The notes under the pieces: generated by a model | Told to the model about the DNA's origin: nothing | Seen by the model: only the letters and a program-made list of their open reading frames with translations | The model's database searches: none | Translations under genes and position numbers: made by a program | Assembly (NCBI GenBank): GCA_024644285.1 | Contig: JAHELH010000024.1 | Location: 1-16,263, forward strand | Source: Paracoccaceae bacterium | GTDB lineage: Bacteria > Pseudomonadota > Alphaproteobacteria > Rhodobacterales > Rhodobacteraceae | Direction of reading: 5' to 3' | DNA: 16,263 nucleotides | Part shown: positions 1-6,398 of the stretch, one piece after another | Position numbering within the stretch: the first letter of the stretch is position 1 | Layout of the letters: each line of letters opens with the position of its first letter

Positions 1-746
1 CCGTGGCGCGGGGTCTCGCGCCCGCGCTCTGCCATCACCTCGATGGGCAGGCAGCCGTCGAAATACTGCGCCGTCTCGCCGGGCTTGAACTCGGTCTTCT
101 CGGCGGCGAGCAGGGCGTCGATGAAAGCCTCGTAAGTGTCGCGGTCCATCGGGCAGTTGAGGTAGGCGCGGCGTTCCTCTTCGGTGTCTCCCTTGTCATA
201 GCGCGACTGGAACCACGCCCGGCTCATGTCGATGCTGTCGGCATATACTATGGGAGCGATGGCGTCGAAGAAGGCCAGCGCATCGGCGCCCGTGGCCGTG
301 CGGATCGCTTCGGCCAGTGCGCCGGAGGTCAGAGGCCCGGTGGCGACGATCCAGTGTCCCGAGGCGGGCAGGGCGGTGATCTCGCCGTCGCGAATGGTGA
401 CGCGGGGATGGGCGCGCAGCCGGTCGGTGACGGATTGCGCGAAGGGGTCGCGATCGACCGCCAGCGCGCCGCCGGCGGGCAGCGCATGGGCGTCGGCCAT
501 TTCCATGATCAGGCTGGCGGCGGCGCGCATTTCCCAGTGCAGAAGGCCCACGGCGTTCTGCTCGTCGTCGTCGGAGCGGAACGAGTTGGAGCACACCATC
601 TCGGCCAGGTTGCCGGTGCGGTGGGCGAAGGTGCCGACCGTGGGCCGCATTTCGTGGATCACGACGTCGATGCCGTGATTGGCCGCCTGCCAGGCGGCCT
701 CGGACCCGGCCATGCCGCCGCCGACGATGTTGAGGGGCTCGCTCAT
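1..746 (-). CDS. trmFO: TrmFO, folate/FAD-dependent tRNA (uracil-5-)-methyltransferase, N-terminal 248 residues (cut by window edge)
   Basis: TrmFO makes 5-methyluridine at position 54 of the tRNA T-loop, using methylenetetrahydrofolate as carbon donor and reduced FAD. It acts in the cytoplasm. The frame is open from the ATG at 746 to the left edge. Residues 8-16 read VGGGMAGSE, the FAD dinucleotide-binding turn. Family motifs follow: MVCSNSFRSDD (Cys52), AYLNCPMDRDTYEAF (190s) and DGCLPIEVMAERG (Cys232). From family knowledge, Cys52 and Cys232 probably match the two functional cysteines of the Bacillus enzyme. Family length is about 445-470 residues, so roughly half is present. The start is set by the FAD motif; no in-frame start lies just upstream. 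No clear Shine-Dalgarno is seen, and a perfect 8-bp inverted repeat abuts the ATG. The gene lies 40 nt downstream of a DoxX-like gene and may be cotranscribed with it. Confidence 0.95.
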   Translation of the reverse strand, partial: MSEPLNIVGGGMAGSEAAWQAANHGIDVVIHEMRPTVGTFAHRTGNLAEMVCSNSFRSDDDEQNAVGLLHWEMRAAASLIMEMADAHALPAGGALAVDRDPFAQSVTDRLRAHPRVTIRDGEITALPASGHWIVATGPLTSGALAEAIRTATGADALAFFDAIAPIVYADSIDMSRAWFQSRYDKGDTEEERRAYLNCPMDRDTYEAFIDALLAAEKTEFKPGETAQYFDGCLPIEVMAERGRETPRH

Positions 747-772
747 GCGCCCGGATCTAGAATACCGGGCGC
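747..772 (-). repeat. Inverted repeat (potential stem-loop) directly in front of the trmFO start codon
   Basis: The arms GCGCCCGG (747-754) and CCGGGCGC (765-772) are perfectly complementary, with a 10-nt AT-richer loop between them. In the minus-strand transcript the 3' arm ends at the base just before the trmFO ATG, covering the region where a ribosome binding site would lie. There is no T-tract, so it is not a classical intrinsic terminator for the upstream gene. It could be a translational control hairpin, an RNA-processing site or a protein operator. The repeat is certain; its role is inferred. Confidence 0.55.
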
Positions 773-786
773 GGGAAGGGAAGGGA

Positions 787-1419
787 TCAGGCGGTGGCCG
801 GGCTGTCGGGCTTGTCGTCCCAGTCCTTGGCGAAGATGTTGAGGGAATCGTCCTCGTCGTCCTTGCCGTCGCATTCGTAGATGTCGATTTCGCCCGAGGC
901 ATGGGCCACGCCCTTGAGACGCGCGGGCTTTTTCGTTGGGCGCGGGGTGCCGCGGGTCAGACGCGGTTCGCGCGCGGTGGACGGAACGCGGCGCGGGGCA
1001 ACGGCCTTGCGCCAGACGCGGACCTGTGCGCCGCCGCCCTGTTCGGTCACGGCGATCATCAGCACCGATCCGAGCAGCGCCATGTCGCGCCAGAAGGCCG
1101 ACAGCGCGACCGGATCGCCGAGGTCGTAATGCAGGAATCCCGACCAGAAGATGTAGATCGACAGCAACAGCGCGCAGGGGCGCACCGCGATGCCGACCAT
1201 GATCGCGAAGGAGGTCAGGAACAGGTAGGTGGTGGTGACGAACTGCGCCTGGGACACCGGCAGCACCGCGTCGAGGAAGGTGCGGCTGGCGGGTTCGAAG
1301 ATCAGGCCGGTGGCGGTGGCCAGGAAGTAGCTTGCGATCAGGATCCGGACCACGGACAGGACGGTTCTGGAAACCATGACGCCGACGTCGGCGGGGCGGT
1401 GTTTCTGGGCGGTCATCAT
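787..1419 (-). CDS. DoxX-like four-helix membrane protein with a charged cytoplasmic tail
   Basis: The 210-residue product has four hydrophobic segments (about 16-41, 60-79, 82-99 and 109-126). This layout, and the stretch FWRDMALLGSVLMIAV near helix 4, resemble the DoxX/DoxD family of small integral membrane proteins. The biochemical role of that family is poorly defined; some members are linked to quinone or thiosulfate oxidation and to oxidative stress. After helix 4 comes an unusual tail that is strongly basic at about 134-169 (many Arg, Lys and Pro) and strongly acidic at about 177-205 (the cluster DGKDDEDD). The two ATGs at 1419 and 1416 are adjacent, and GAAGGGAA lies about 8 nt upstream. 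The gene sits between gyrA (182 nt upstream) and trmFO (40 nt downstream), all on the minus strand. The family assignment is moderate and no function can be given. Confidence 0.75.
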   Translation of the reverse strand: MMTAQKHRPADVGVMVSRTVLSVVRILIASYFLATATGLIFEPASRTFLDAVLPVSQAQFVTTTYLFLTSFAIMVGIAVRPCALLLSIYIFWSGFLHYDLGDPVALSAFWRDMALLGSVLMIAVTEQGGGAQVRVWRKAVAPRRVPSTAREPRLTRGTPRPTKKPARLKGVAHASGEIDIYECDGKDDEDDSLNIFAKDWDDKPDSPATA

Positions 1420-1579
1420 GACGGCGTTCCCTTCGGGCAGCGAGTGTCGGTCACCCGGCGATCAGGCGCGGACATGGCGTCGTGCAGACGGCGCAATCGG
1501 GGCCGTTTCGGGGCATTTGCCTTCTTGCGACCTTAATTCGTGGTGGATCTCGAAGGATCGTCGCGACTGTTCGCAATCG

Positions 1580-1593
1580 GGCGCCAAAGCGCC
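1580..1593 (-). terminator. Weak hairpin after gyrA
   Basis: GGCGC (1580-1584) and GCGCC (1589-1593) form a 5-bp stem with a 4-nt loop, about 8 nt past the gyrA stop codon in the minus direction. No T-tract follows, so any termination would probably need Rho or another factor. In DNA this GC-rich it may be chance. Confidence 0.25.
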
Positions 1594-1601
1594 GCGCCGG
1601 G

Positions 1602-4343
1602 TCAGTCGGCGGCGTCCTGGTCCTCGGCGTCCTCGCCCTGGTCGGCGATCCAGGCCACTGAGACGACCTTTTCCCCCTTTGAGGTGTCGAACACCTTGAC
1701 GCCGCCGGCCGCGCGCGAGCGGAACGAGATGTCGGCGACGGGGGTGCGGATCGACTGGCCGGTGGAGGTGACCAGCATGATCTGGTCCGAGGTCTCGACC
1801 GGGAAGCTGGCGACCAGCCGGCCGCCGCGCATCGCCGCGTCCATGGCGCGCACGCCCTGGCCGCCGCGGCCGCGCACCGGATAGTCGTGCGACGAGCTGA
1901 GTTTGCCCGAGCCCTTGACGGTGATGGTCAGGATCAGGTCTTCGGCGGCGGACATCTCGGCATAGCGTTCTTGCGTGAAGTCCTGCGCCTCGGCGGCGGC
2001 GTCCTCGTCATCGGCCTCGGCGTCGTCGGCAAGGCCGGCCACGGCGCGGCGCATCTTGAGATAGGCGGCGCGTTCCTCGGGCGTGGCCTGGAAGTGGCGG
2101 ATGACGGACATCGAGACGACGCAGTCGCCCTTGGCCAGCCTGATGCCGCGCACGCCGGTGGAATCGCGGCCCTTGAAGACGCGCACGGCGGTGGTGGGAA
2201 AGCGGATGGCGCGGCCCTGGGCGGTGACCAGCATCACGTCGTCATCCTCGGACGCGATGCGGGCATTCACCATCTCGACGCCCTCGGGCAGCTTCATCGC
2301 GATCTTGCCGTTGCGCATGACGTTGGTGAAGTCCGACAGCGCGTTGCGGCGGACGTCGCCGGCGGTGGTGGCGAAGACGATCTGCAGGTTGTCCCAGTCT
2401 TCCTCGGGCGCGTCGACGGGCATGATCGCGGCGATGGAGACGCCCGTGGGGATCGGCAGGATGTTGACGATGGCCTTGCCCTTGGCGGTGCGGCCGCCCT
2501 GCGGCAGGCGCCAGGTCTTCAGCTTGTAGACCATGCCGTCGGTGGTGAAGAACAGAAGCTGGGTATGGGTATTGGCGACGAACAGCGTCGTCACGACGTC
2601 CTCTTCCTTGGTCGCCATCGAGGACAGGCCCTTGCCGCCGCGCCGCTGGCTGCGGAATTCGGCCAGCGGCGTGCGCTTGATCCAGCCCGAAGCGGTGACG
2701 GTGACCACCATGTCCTCGCGCTCGATCAGGTCCTCGTCTTCCATGTCGCCGGACCAGTCGACGATTTCGGTGCGGCGCGGCACGGCGAATTTCTCTTTCA
2801 CCTCGGCCAGTTCATCCGAGATGATCGCCATGATCCGCGTGCGGGAGCGCAGGATGTCGAGGTAGTCCTTGATCTTGGCGGAAAGCTCTTCCAACTCGTC
2901 GGTGACTTCCTTGACGCCCAGCTGGGTCAGGCGCTGCAGGCGCAGGTCGAGGATCGCGCGGGCCTGGATTTCCGACAGGTTGTAGGTGCCATCCTCGTTT
3001 ACCGTGTGGCTGGGGTCGTCGATCAGCCGGATATAGCCGGCGATATCTCCGGCGGGCCAGCGTCGTTCCATCAGACGCACGCGCGCCTCTGCCGCATCCG
3101 TCGAGGACCGGATCGTGGCGACAATCTCGTCGACGTTGGACACCGCCACCGCCAGGCCGCACAGCACGTGGCTGCGTTCGCGCGCCTTGCGCAATTCGAA
3201 GGCCGTGCGGCGGGCGACGACCTCTTCGCGGAAGGTCAGGAAGGCGGTCAGGAAATCGCGCAGGGTCAGCTGCTCGGGACGGCCGCCGTTCAGCGCCAGC
3301 ATGTTGCAGCCGAAAGAGGTCTGCATCGGGGTGAAGCGGAAAAGCTGGTTCAGCACCACTTCCGCCGTGGCGTCGCGCTTCAGTTCGACCACGACGCGCA
3401 CGCCGACCCGGTCGGATTCGTCCTGGACGTGGGATATGCCCTCGAGCTTTTTCTCGCGCACAAGCTCTGCGATCTTCTCGACCAGGCTGGCCTTGTTCAC
3501 CTGATAGGGAATTTCATCCAGAACGATGGCATAGCGGTCCTTCCGGATCTCCTCGATCCGGGTCTTGGCGCGGATGATCACGCTGCCGCGGCCTTCGGCA
3601 TAGGCCTTTCTCGCCCCGGACCGGCCCAGGATGATGCCGCCGGTCGGGAAATCGGGGCCGGGGATGTACTCCATCAGCGCCATGGAATCGAGATCCGGTT
3701 CCTCGATCAGCGCCTGGCAGGCGTCGATCACTTCGCCCAGGTTATGGGGCGGGATGTTGGTGGCCATGCCGACCGCGATGCCGCCCGCGCCGTTGACCAG
3801 CATGTTCGGGAAGCGGGCCGGCAGGACCGACGGTTCCCGGTCCTTGCCGTCGTAATTGTCCTGGAAGTTGACCGTGTCCTTCTCGATATCGGCCAACAGA
3901 TAGGCGGCGGGCCGGTCCATCCGGACCTCGGTATAGCGCATCGCCGCCGGATTATCCCCGTCCATCGATCCGAAATTGCCCTGGCCGTCCAGAAGCGGCA
4001 GCGACATCGAGAAATCCTGCGCCATCCGCACCAGCGCGTCGTAGATGGCTGAATCACCGTGCGGATGGTATTTGCCCATCACGTCGCCGACGGGGCGGGC
4101 AGACTTGCGGTAGGGCTTGTCGTGGGTATTTCCGGTCTCGTGCATGGCGTAGAGGATGCGGCGATGCACCGGCTTCAGCCCGTCGCGCAAATCCGGGATT
4201 GCGCGGCTGACGATCACGCTCATGGCATAGTCGAGATAGCTCGACTTCATCTCGTCGGAGATCGAGATCTGCGGCCCGTGCGAATGCGGCGGCTCGGGCG
4301 GAATTTCGTCTGTATTTTCGGGGGGTTCGGGCGTATCGCTCAC
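1602..4343 (-). CDS. gyrA: DNA gyrase subunit A
   Basis: GyrA is the breakage-reunion subunit of gyrase (A2B2), which introduces negative supercoils using ATP hydrolysed by GyrB. From a GTG at 4343 the product has 913 residues, starting (M)SDTPEPPEN as is usual in this order. An ATG at 4418 would add 25 residues that look like untranslated leader. The catalytic tyrosine is Tyr137 in AAMRYTEVR (E. coli Tyr122). The quinolone-determining stretch HPHGDSAIYD carries Ser98 and Asp102, matching the sensitive residues Ser83 and Asp87 of E. coli. The GyrA box QRRGGKG at 566-572 separates gyrase from topoisomerase IV (ParC). The C-terminal domain has an acidic insert near 768-787 and ends in an acidic tail. 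Usg is divergent upstream. The start is weakly supported by TGGA about 8 nt ahead. Confidence 0.98.
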   Translation of the reverse strand: MSDTPEPPENTDEIPPEPPHSHGPQISISDEMKSSYLDYAMSVIVSRAIPDLRDGLKPVHRRILYAMHETGNTHDKPYRKSARPVGDVMGKYHPHGDSAIYDALVRMAQDFSMSLPLLDGQGNFGSMDGDNPAAMRYTEVRMDRPAAYLLADIEKDTVNFQDNYDGKDREPSVLPARFPNMLVNGAGGIAVGMATNIPPHNLGEVIDACQALIEEPDLDSMALMEYIPGPDFPTGGIILGRSGARKAYAEGRGSVIIRAKTRIEEIRKDRYAIVLDEIPYQVNKASLVEKIAELVREKKLEGISHVQDESDRVGVRVVVELKRDATAEVVLNQLFRFTPMQTSFGCNMLALNGGRPEQLTLRDFLTAFLTFREEVVARRTAFELRKARERSHVLCGLAVAVSNVDEIVATIRSSTDAAEARVRLMERRWPAGDIAGYIRLIDDPSHTVNEDGTYNLSEIQARAILDLRLQRLTQLGVKEVTDELEELSAKIKDYLDILRSRTRIMAIISDELAEVKEKFAVPRRTEIVDWSGDMEDEDLIEREDMVVTVTASGWIKRTPLAEFRSQRRGGKGLSSMATKEEDVVTTLFVANTHTQLLFFTTDGMVYKLKTWRLPQGGRTAKGKAIVNILPIPTGVSIAAIMPVDAPEEDWDNLQIVFATTAGDVRRNALSDFTNVMRNGKIAMKLPEGVEMVNARIASEDDDVMLVTAQGRAIRFPTTAVRVFKGRDSTGVRGIRLAKGDCVVSMSVIRHFQATPEERAAYLKMRRAVAGLADDAEADDEDAAAEAQDFTQERYAEMSAAEDLILTITVKGSGKLSSSHDYPVRGRGGQGVRAMDAAMRGGRLVASFPVETSDQIMLVTSTGQSIRTPVADISFRSRAAGGVKVFDTSKGEKVVSVAWIADQGEDAEDQDAAD

Positions 4344-4388
4344 GTAACGTCCAGTTCGGCTGTTCAGCGCTATATGTTGTTGCGCGGC

Positions 4389-4418
4389 ACTATAACCCGG
4401 GGCGTATCTAGGGCGCAA
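4389..4418 (-). promoter_or_regulatory. Candidate sigma70-type promoter for gyrA
   Basis: On the minus strand a -35-like TTGCGC (4418-4413) is followed after 18 nt by TATAGT (4394-4389), five of six matches to the -10 consensus. Transcription would start near 4382, giving a leader of about 40 nt before the GTG at 4343. The -35 is weak (three of six). No start site can be proved from sequence. Confidence 0.45.
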
Positions 4419-4477
4419 TGGGTGTGGCCGAAAGGCTCAAGCAGCCATCACGGCTGAGTGATAACACACTGTTTTCA

Positions 4478-4506
4478 TTGAAAAGTAATCCGAACGTGGC
4501 ATCATT
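4478..4506 (+). promoter_or_regulatory. Weak candidate promoter for usg
   Basis: TTGAAA (4478-4483) is followed after 17 nt by ATCATT (4501-4506). The -35 is good but the -10 is poor. Transcription from here would leave a leader of about 24 nt before the usg ATG. It lies in the most AT-rich part of the gyrA-usg gap. Confidence 0.25.
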
Positions 4507-4523
4507 GTCGCGTGGGCAGGAAA

Positions 4524-4528
4524 AGGAG
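4524..4528 (+). promoter_or_regulatory. Ribosome binding site of usg
   Basis: AGGAG, preceded by AAA, stands 8 nt before the ATG at 4537. This selects that ATG over the GTG at 4528, which overlaps the site itself. Confidence 0.8.
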
Positions 4529-4536
4529 TGCAAAAA

Positions 4537-4824
4537 ATGCATCCATCCGAAACGGAACTGATGCTGAAGGGCTACGGTCTGACGACGGCCGAGTTCTACT
4601 ACCGGATGCCGGATTACCAGTCGGTTCTGAACATGTATCTCTGGCAGGAATACGACCTGGCGCCGGACCACCCCGAACTGTTCAAGTTCATCGAGTTCTG
4701 GCAGGACAGCATCGAGGGGCCGCTGCATTCCGTCCGGTTCACCCACCGCAAGATGATCAGCCCCGGCGAGTGGCGCCACGTCACCGGCGAATACACGTTG
4801 CAGGACGGCCTTCGGTTGCATTGA
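4537..4824 (+). CDS. usg: Usg family protein
   Basis: The 95-residue soluble protein matches the Usg family, a small conserved group in Alphaproteobacteria first noted upstream of tryptophan genes in Caulobacter. Family signatures seen are the opening ETELMLKGYGLTTAE (5-19), YRMPDY (22-27), LWQEYDLAPD (35-44), FIEFW (51-55), GPLHSVR (61-67) and PGEWRHV (76-82). No catalytic motif, signal peptide or membrane segment is visible, and the family's biochemical role is not established to my knowledge. Here it is not next to trp genes: it is divergent from gyrA and 87 nt before a DUF883 gene. A strong AGGAG site fixes the start at 4537. Identity is secure at family level, function unknown. Confidence 0.88.
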   Translation: MHPSETELMLKGYGLTTAEFYYRMPDYQSVLNMYLWQEYDLAPDHPELFKFIEFWQDSIEGPLHSVRFTHRKMISPGEWRHVTGEYTLQDGLRLH

Positions 4825-4842
4825 CGCCGCGGCGGCCCTAAT

Positions 4843-4857
4843 CCTTGGTTTCCAAGG
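4843..4857. repeat. Short perfect inverted repeat between usg and the DUF883 gene
   Basis: CCTTGG (4843-4848) and CCAAGG (4852-4857) flank TTT, forming a 6-bp stem with a 3-nt loop 18 nt after the usg stop. No T-run follows directly. It may be a weak terminator or an operator for the next gene, or chance. Confidence 0.35.
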
Positions 4858-4900
4858 GAACTTTCCCGCGCGCGGCGGATTATGTCAGATGCGCAACCAA

Positions 4901-4906
4901 GGGAGG
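4901..4906 (+). promoter_or_regulatory. Ribosome binding site of the DUF883 gene
   Basis: GGGAGG lies 5 nt before the ATG at 4912. This favours that start over the in-frame ATG at 4882, which has no comparable site. Confidence 0.7.
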
Positions 4907-4911
4907 CTGCA

Positions 4912-5247
4912 ATGGCCACTACAAGCAAAAGCACGACGACGTCCAAGGAACCGACGGTTTCCGACCTGAACGACCAGATCGAGGCCCTGAAGTCCGACAT
5001 CGCGAAATTGACCTCTCTGGTTGGTGAAATCGGCACCAGCAAGGCCGCGGAACTGCGCGATGTCGCAAAGCAAAAAGCCAAGGAGCTGCGCAGCGAGGGC
5101 GAGCGCTATGCGCAGGAGGCCGGGCAGATGGCCCAGGACAGCGCCGAGGCGGCGCTGGACGCCGTGCGCAAACAACCGGCCACGGCAATCGCGCTGGCCG
5201 TGGGCATCGGGTTTCTGGTCGGTCTCGTGACTTCGAGCCGGCGCTAG
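4912..5247 (+). CDS. ElaB/YqjD-type (DUF883) membrane-anchored coiled-coil protein
   Basis: The 111-residue product starts with a Ser/Thr/Lys-rich stretch. A long charged amphipathic helix or coiled coil follows at about 17-87. A single C-terminal membrane segment with small-residue spacing (AVGIGFLVGLV, 96-106) ends in SSRR. This is the layout of the ElaB/YqjD/DUF883 family. In E. coli, YqjD is a tail-anchored inner-membrane protein that binds ribosomes in stationary phase, and family members are commonly stress-induced. Binding of ribosomes by this protein is inference only. GGGAGG before 4912 supports the start. The next gene begins 2 nt after the stop, so the two are probably translationally coupled, like yqjD-yqjE in E. 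coli. A GGAAC element near 4857-4861 upstream was considered but lacks a convincing partner. Confidence 0.85.
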   Translation: MATTSKSTTTSKEPTVSDLNDQIEALKSDIAKLTSLVGEIGTSKAAELRDVAKQKAKELRSEGERYAQEAGQMAQDSAEAALDAVRKQPATAIALAVGIGFLVGLVTSSRR

Positions 5248-5249
5248 GG

Positions 5250-5642
5250 ATGCAGCGCTGGCTTCAGGCGCTGGAACAGCGGCTGCTGTTTTACGGCAAG
5301 CGGGCGGGGGTCAAGCTGTTCGCAGGGTTCCTGGCCGCCTTGCTGGTGGGTCTGGGGATCGGCTTTGTCGTTTACGGCCTGTGGCAGGTGGTGGCGGCGG
5401 AATGGGGACCGGTCGCCGGCGCCTTGGTGCTGGGCGCGGTGTTCATCGTGCTGGGTGCGGTCGTGCTTTGGGCCGGCACCCTGCACCGCCGCACCCCGCC
5501 GCCGCTGCCTCCGCCGGCCTTCAGTTCGCCGCAATCGGCCTCGATCGTGGCGCTGGTCGAGGCGTTCCTGCTGGGGCTGTCGGCGGGCAAGAACCGTGGC
5601 CGCAAACAGAAAAGCCCGCCACCCGAGCGGGACGACAGCTGA
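5250..5642 (+). CDS. YqjE/holin-superfamily-like small membrane protein
   Basis: The 130-residue product has a short amphipathic start (MQRWLQALEQRLLFYGKRAG), two membrane helices (about 22-47 and 53-77), a proline-rich hinge (82-90), a hydrophobic amphipathic segment (98-112) and a Lys/Arg/Pro-rich end. Two helices behind an N-terminal amphipathic segment recall YqjE and the phage-holin-superfamily III (DUF1469) proteins, which often follow DUF883 genes. There is no evidence of lytic function, and no phage genes are nearby. Its ATG is 2 nt past the stop of the DUF883 gene, with little room for a separate ribosome site, so coupled translation is likely. The partnership with the DUF883 protein is inferred from gene order. 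The family call is moderate. Confidence 0.7.
   Translation: MQRWLQALEQRLLFYGKRAGVKLFAGFLAALLVGLGIGFVVYGLWQVVAAEWGPVAGALVLGAVFIVLGAVVLWAGTLHRRTPPPLPPPAFSSPQSASIVALVEAFLLGLSAGKNRGRKQKSPPPERDDS
5604..5631 (-). terminator. Candidate intrinsic terminator of the SYLF lipoprotein gene
   Basis: Read on the minus strand, CCCGC (from 5631) pairs with GCGGG (to 5615) across a 7-nt loop and is followed by CTTTTCTGTTT, a T-rich tract. It lies about 80 nt past the SYLF gene stop and inside the last codons of the convergent YqjE-like gene. The stem is short (5 bp). Confidence 0.45.
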
Positions 5643-5711
5643 AAGAACGCCTTAACATCGCCCCACAAGCCATTGCTGAAAGAGGCTGTTTCCGCGCCGA
5701 ATGGCTATGGG

Positions 5712-6272
5712 TCAGGGAATGATCCGGTTGTATTTGGTTCCCTTGACGGTCGCCCCTGCGATCAGACCCGCCTGACCGAAGATCAGCGCGATCGACGGCG
5801 ACAGCGATGTCGTGGTCTCGGCCGAGAGATTCTCGCCGTTTTCGTTCAGGACGTATTCGGCATCCGCCCCGGCGGCCCAGCCGGGGGATCGGCGGAAATC
5901 CTCGAGCGCGTCGCGGGTCATGAAATAGATCGCGTGGGCATATTGCGCCGCGCCGATCTGCAGGCCGACGGTTCCCGAGGTGGCCGAGTAGTAATCCACC
6001 GTGGTGCCGCCCACCCGCAGCGCGCCGCGGCCGTAGGATCCGCCCAGCCCGAAGCCTGCCTTGGTGACGAGCGGCATCACCAGGACGCCGGCGGCCTTGT
6101 CGCGCAACTCGACCGTGTTGGGGTAACGCGAATAGAGATAGTTCAGCGTCTGGTCGACGCGCGCGTCGATCATCGCGCCGCCGCGCGACCCGACGCCGTT
6201 ATTGCACGCCGCGGTCAACAGCGCGGCGCTGCCTGCGCCTACCATGAAGGTACGACGGGGAAGAGATGTCAT
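5712..6272 (-). CDS. SYLF-domain (Ysc84/DUF500-type) lipid-binding protein, predicted Tat lipoprotein
   Basis: The 186-residue product starts MTSLPRRTFMVGAGSAALL. Arg6-Arg7 plus a hydrophobic stretch form a twin-arginine-like signal, ending in a lipobox-like TAAC with Cys23 as the likely lipid anchor. The mature part has features of the SYLF/Ysc84 actin-binding-like domain: KAAGVLVMPLVTKAGFGLGG (about 59-78), a GRGALRVGG turn, SGTVGLQIGAAQYAHAIYFMT (about 98-118), and a C-terminal SPSIALIFGQAGLIAGATVKG. SYLF domains bind phosphoinositides in eukaryotes; bacterial members are mostly exported or lipoproteins of unknown job. The ATG at 6272 has AAGGGC about 8 nt upstream. An ATG at 6365 would lie upstream of the promoter -35 described at 6334-6362, so it is rejected. 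It is convergent with the YqjE-like gene and 126 nt downstream of hemB. Confidence 0.88.
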   Translation of the reverse strand: MTSLPRRTFMVGAGSAALLTAACNNGVGSRGGAMIDARVDQTLNYLYSRYPNTVELRDKAAGVLVMPLVTKAGFGLGGSYGRGALRVGGTTVDYYSATSGTVGLQIGAAQYAHAIYFMTRDALEDFRRSPGWAAGADAEYVLNENGENLSAETTTSLSPSIALIFGQAGLIAGATVKGTKYNRIIP

Positions 6273-6333
6273 GAGTGGTGCCCTTGTCTTGCCGGTATGC
6301 CTCTGGCGTCCTTGTAGCCGGACGCTCGCGCGA

Positions 6334-6362
6334 ACTATAGGCGATGCGGTCCGCGCTGTCAC
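6334..6362 (-). promoter_or_regulatory. Strong sigma70-like promoter of the SYLF lipoprotein gene
   Basis: On the minus strand GTGACA (6362-6357; five of six to TTGACA) is followed by exactly 17 nt and TATAGT (6339-6334; five of six to TATAAT). Transcription would begin near 6327, giving a leader of about 55 nt before the ATG at 6272. It is the best promoter match I found in the window. It implies that the SYLF gene is transcribed on its own rather than only from hemB. Confidence 0.65.
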
Positions 6363-6378
6363 CAAATCTTGATGCAGA

Positions 6379-6396
6379 TGCGCGATCCTTCGCGCA
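6379..6396 (-). terminator. Hairpin after hemB, possible terminator
   Basis: TGCGCGA (6379-6385) and TCGCGCA (6390-6396) form a perfect 7-bp stem with a TCCT loop, 2 nt past the hemB stop codon. The sequence after it on the minus strand has no proper T-run, so it may be a factor-assisted terminator or a 3'-end stabiliser. Its position between hemB and the next promoter supports a boundary role. Confidence 0.45.
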
Positions 6397-6398
6397 GA

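Noticed and set aside
1887..4052. A 721-codon open frame on the plus strand opposite gyrA
   Set aside because: It mirrors the gyrA coding frame in GC-rich DNA, is rich in Gly, Ala, Asp, His and Arg, and shows no family motif. gyrA on the other strand is certain.
4344..4418. Longer gyrA start at 4418
   Set aside because: The 25 added residues have no gyrase similarity, and the frame would begin within the proposed promoter's -35 element. The GTG at 4343 gives the expected N-terminus.
4857..4880. GGAAC as a general-stress (EcfG-type) -35 before the DUF883 gene
   Set aside because: The expected CGTT-like partner at 16-18 nt is absent (the sequence there is GGATT), and Rhodobacterales often lack EcfG.
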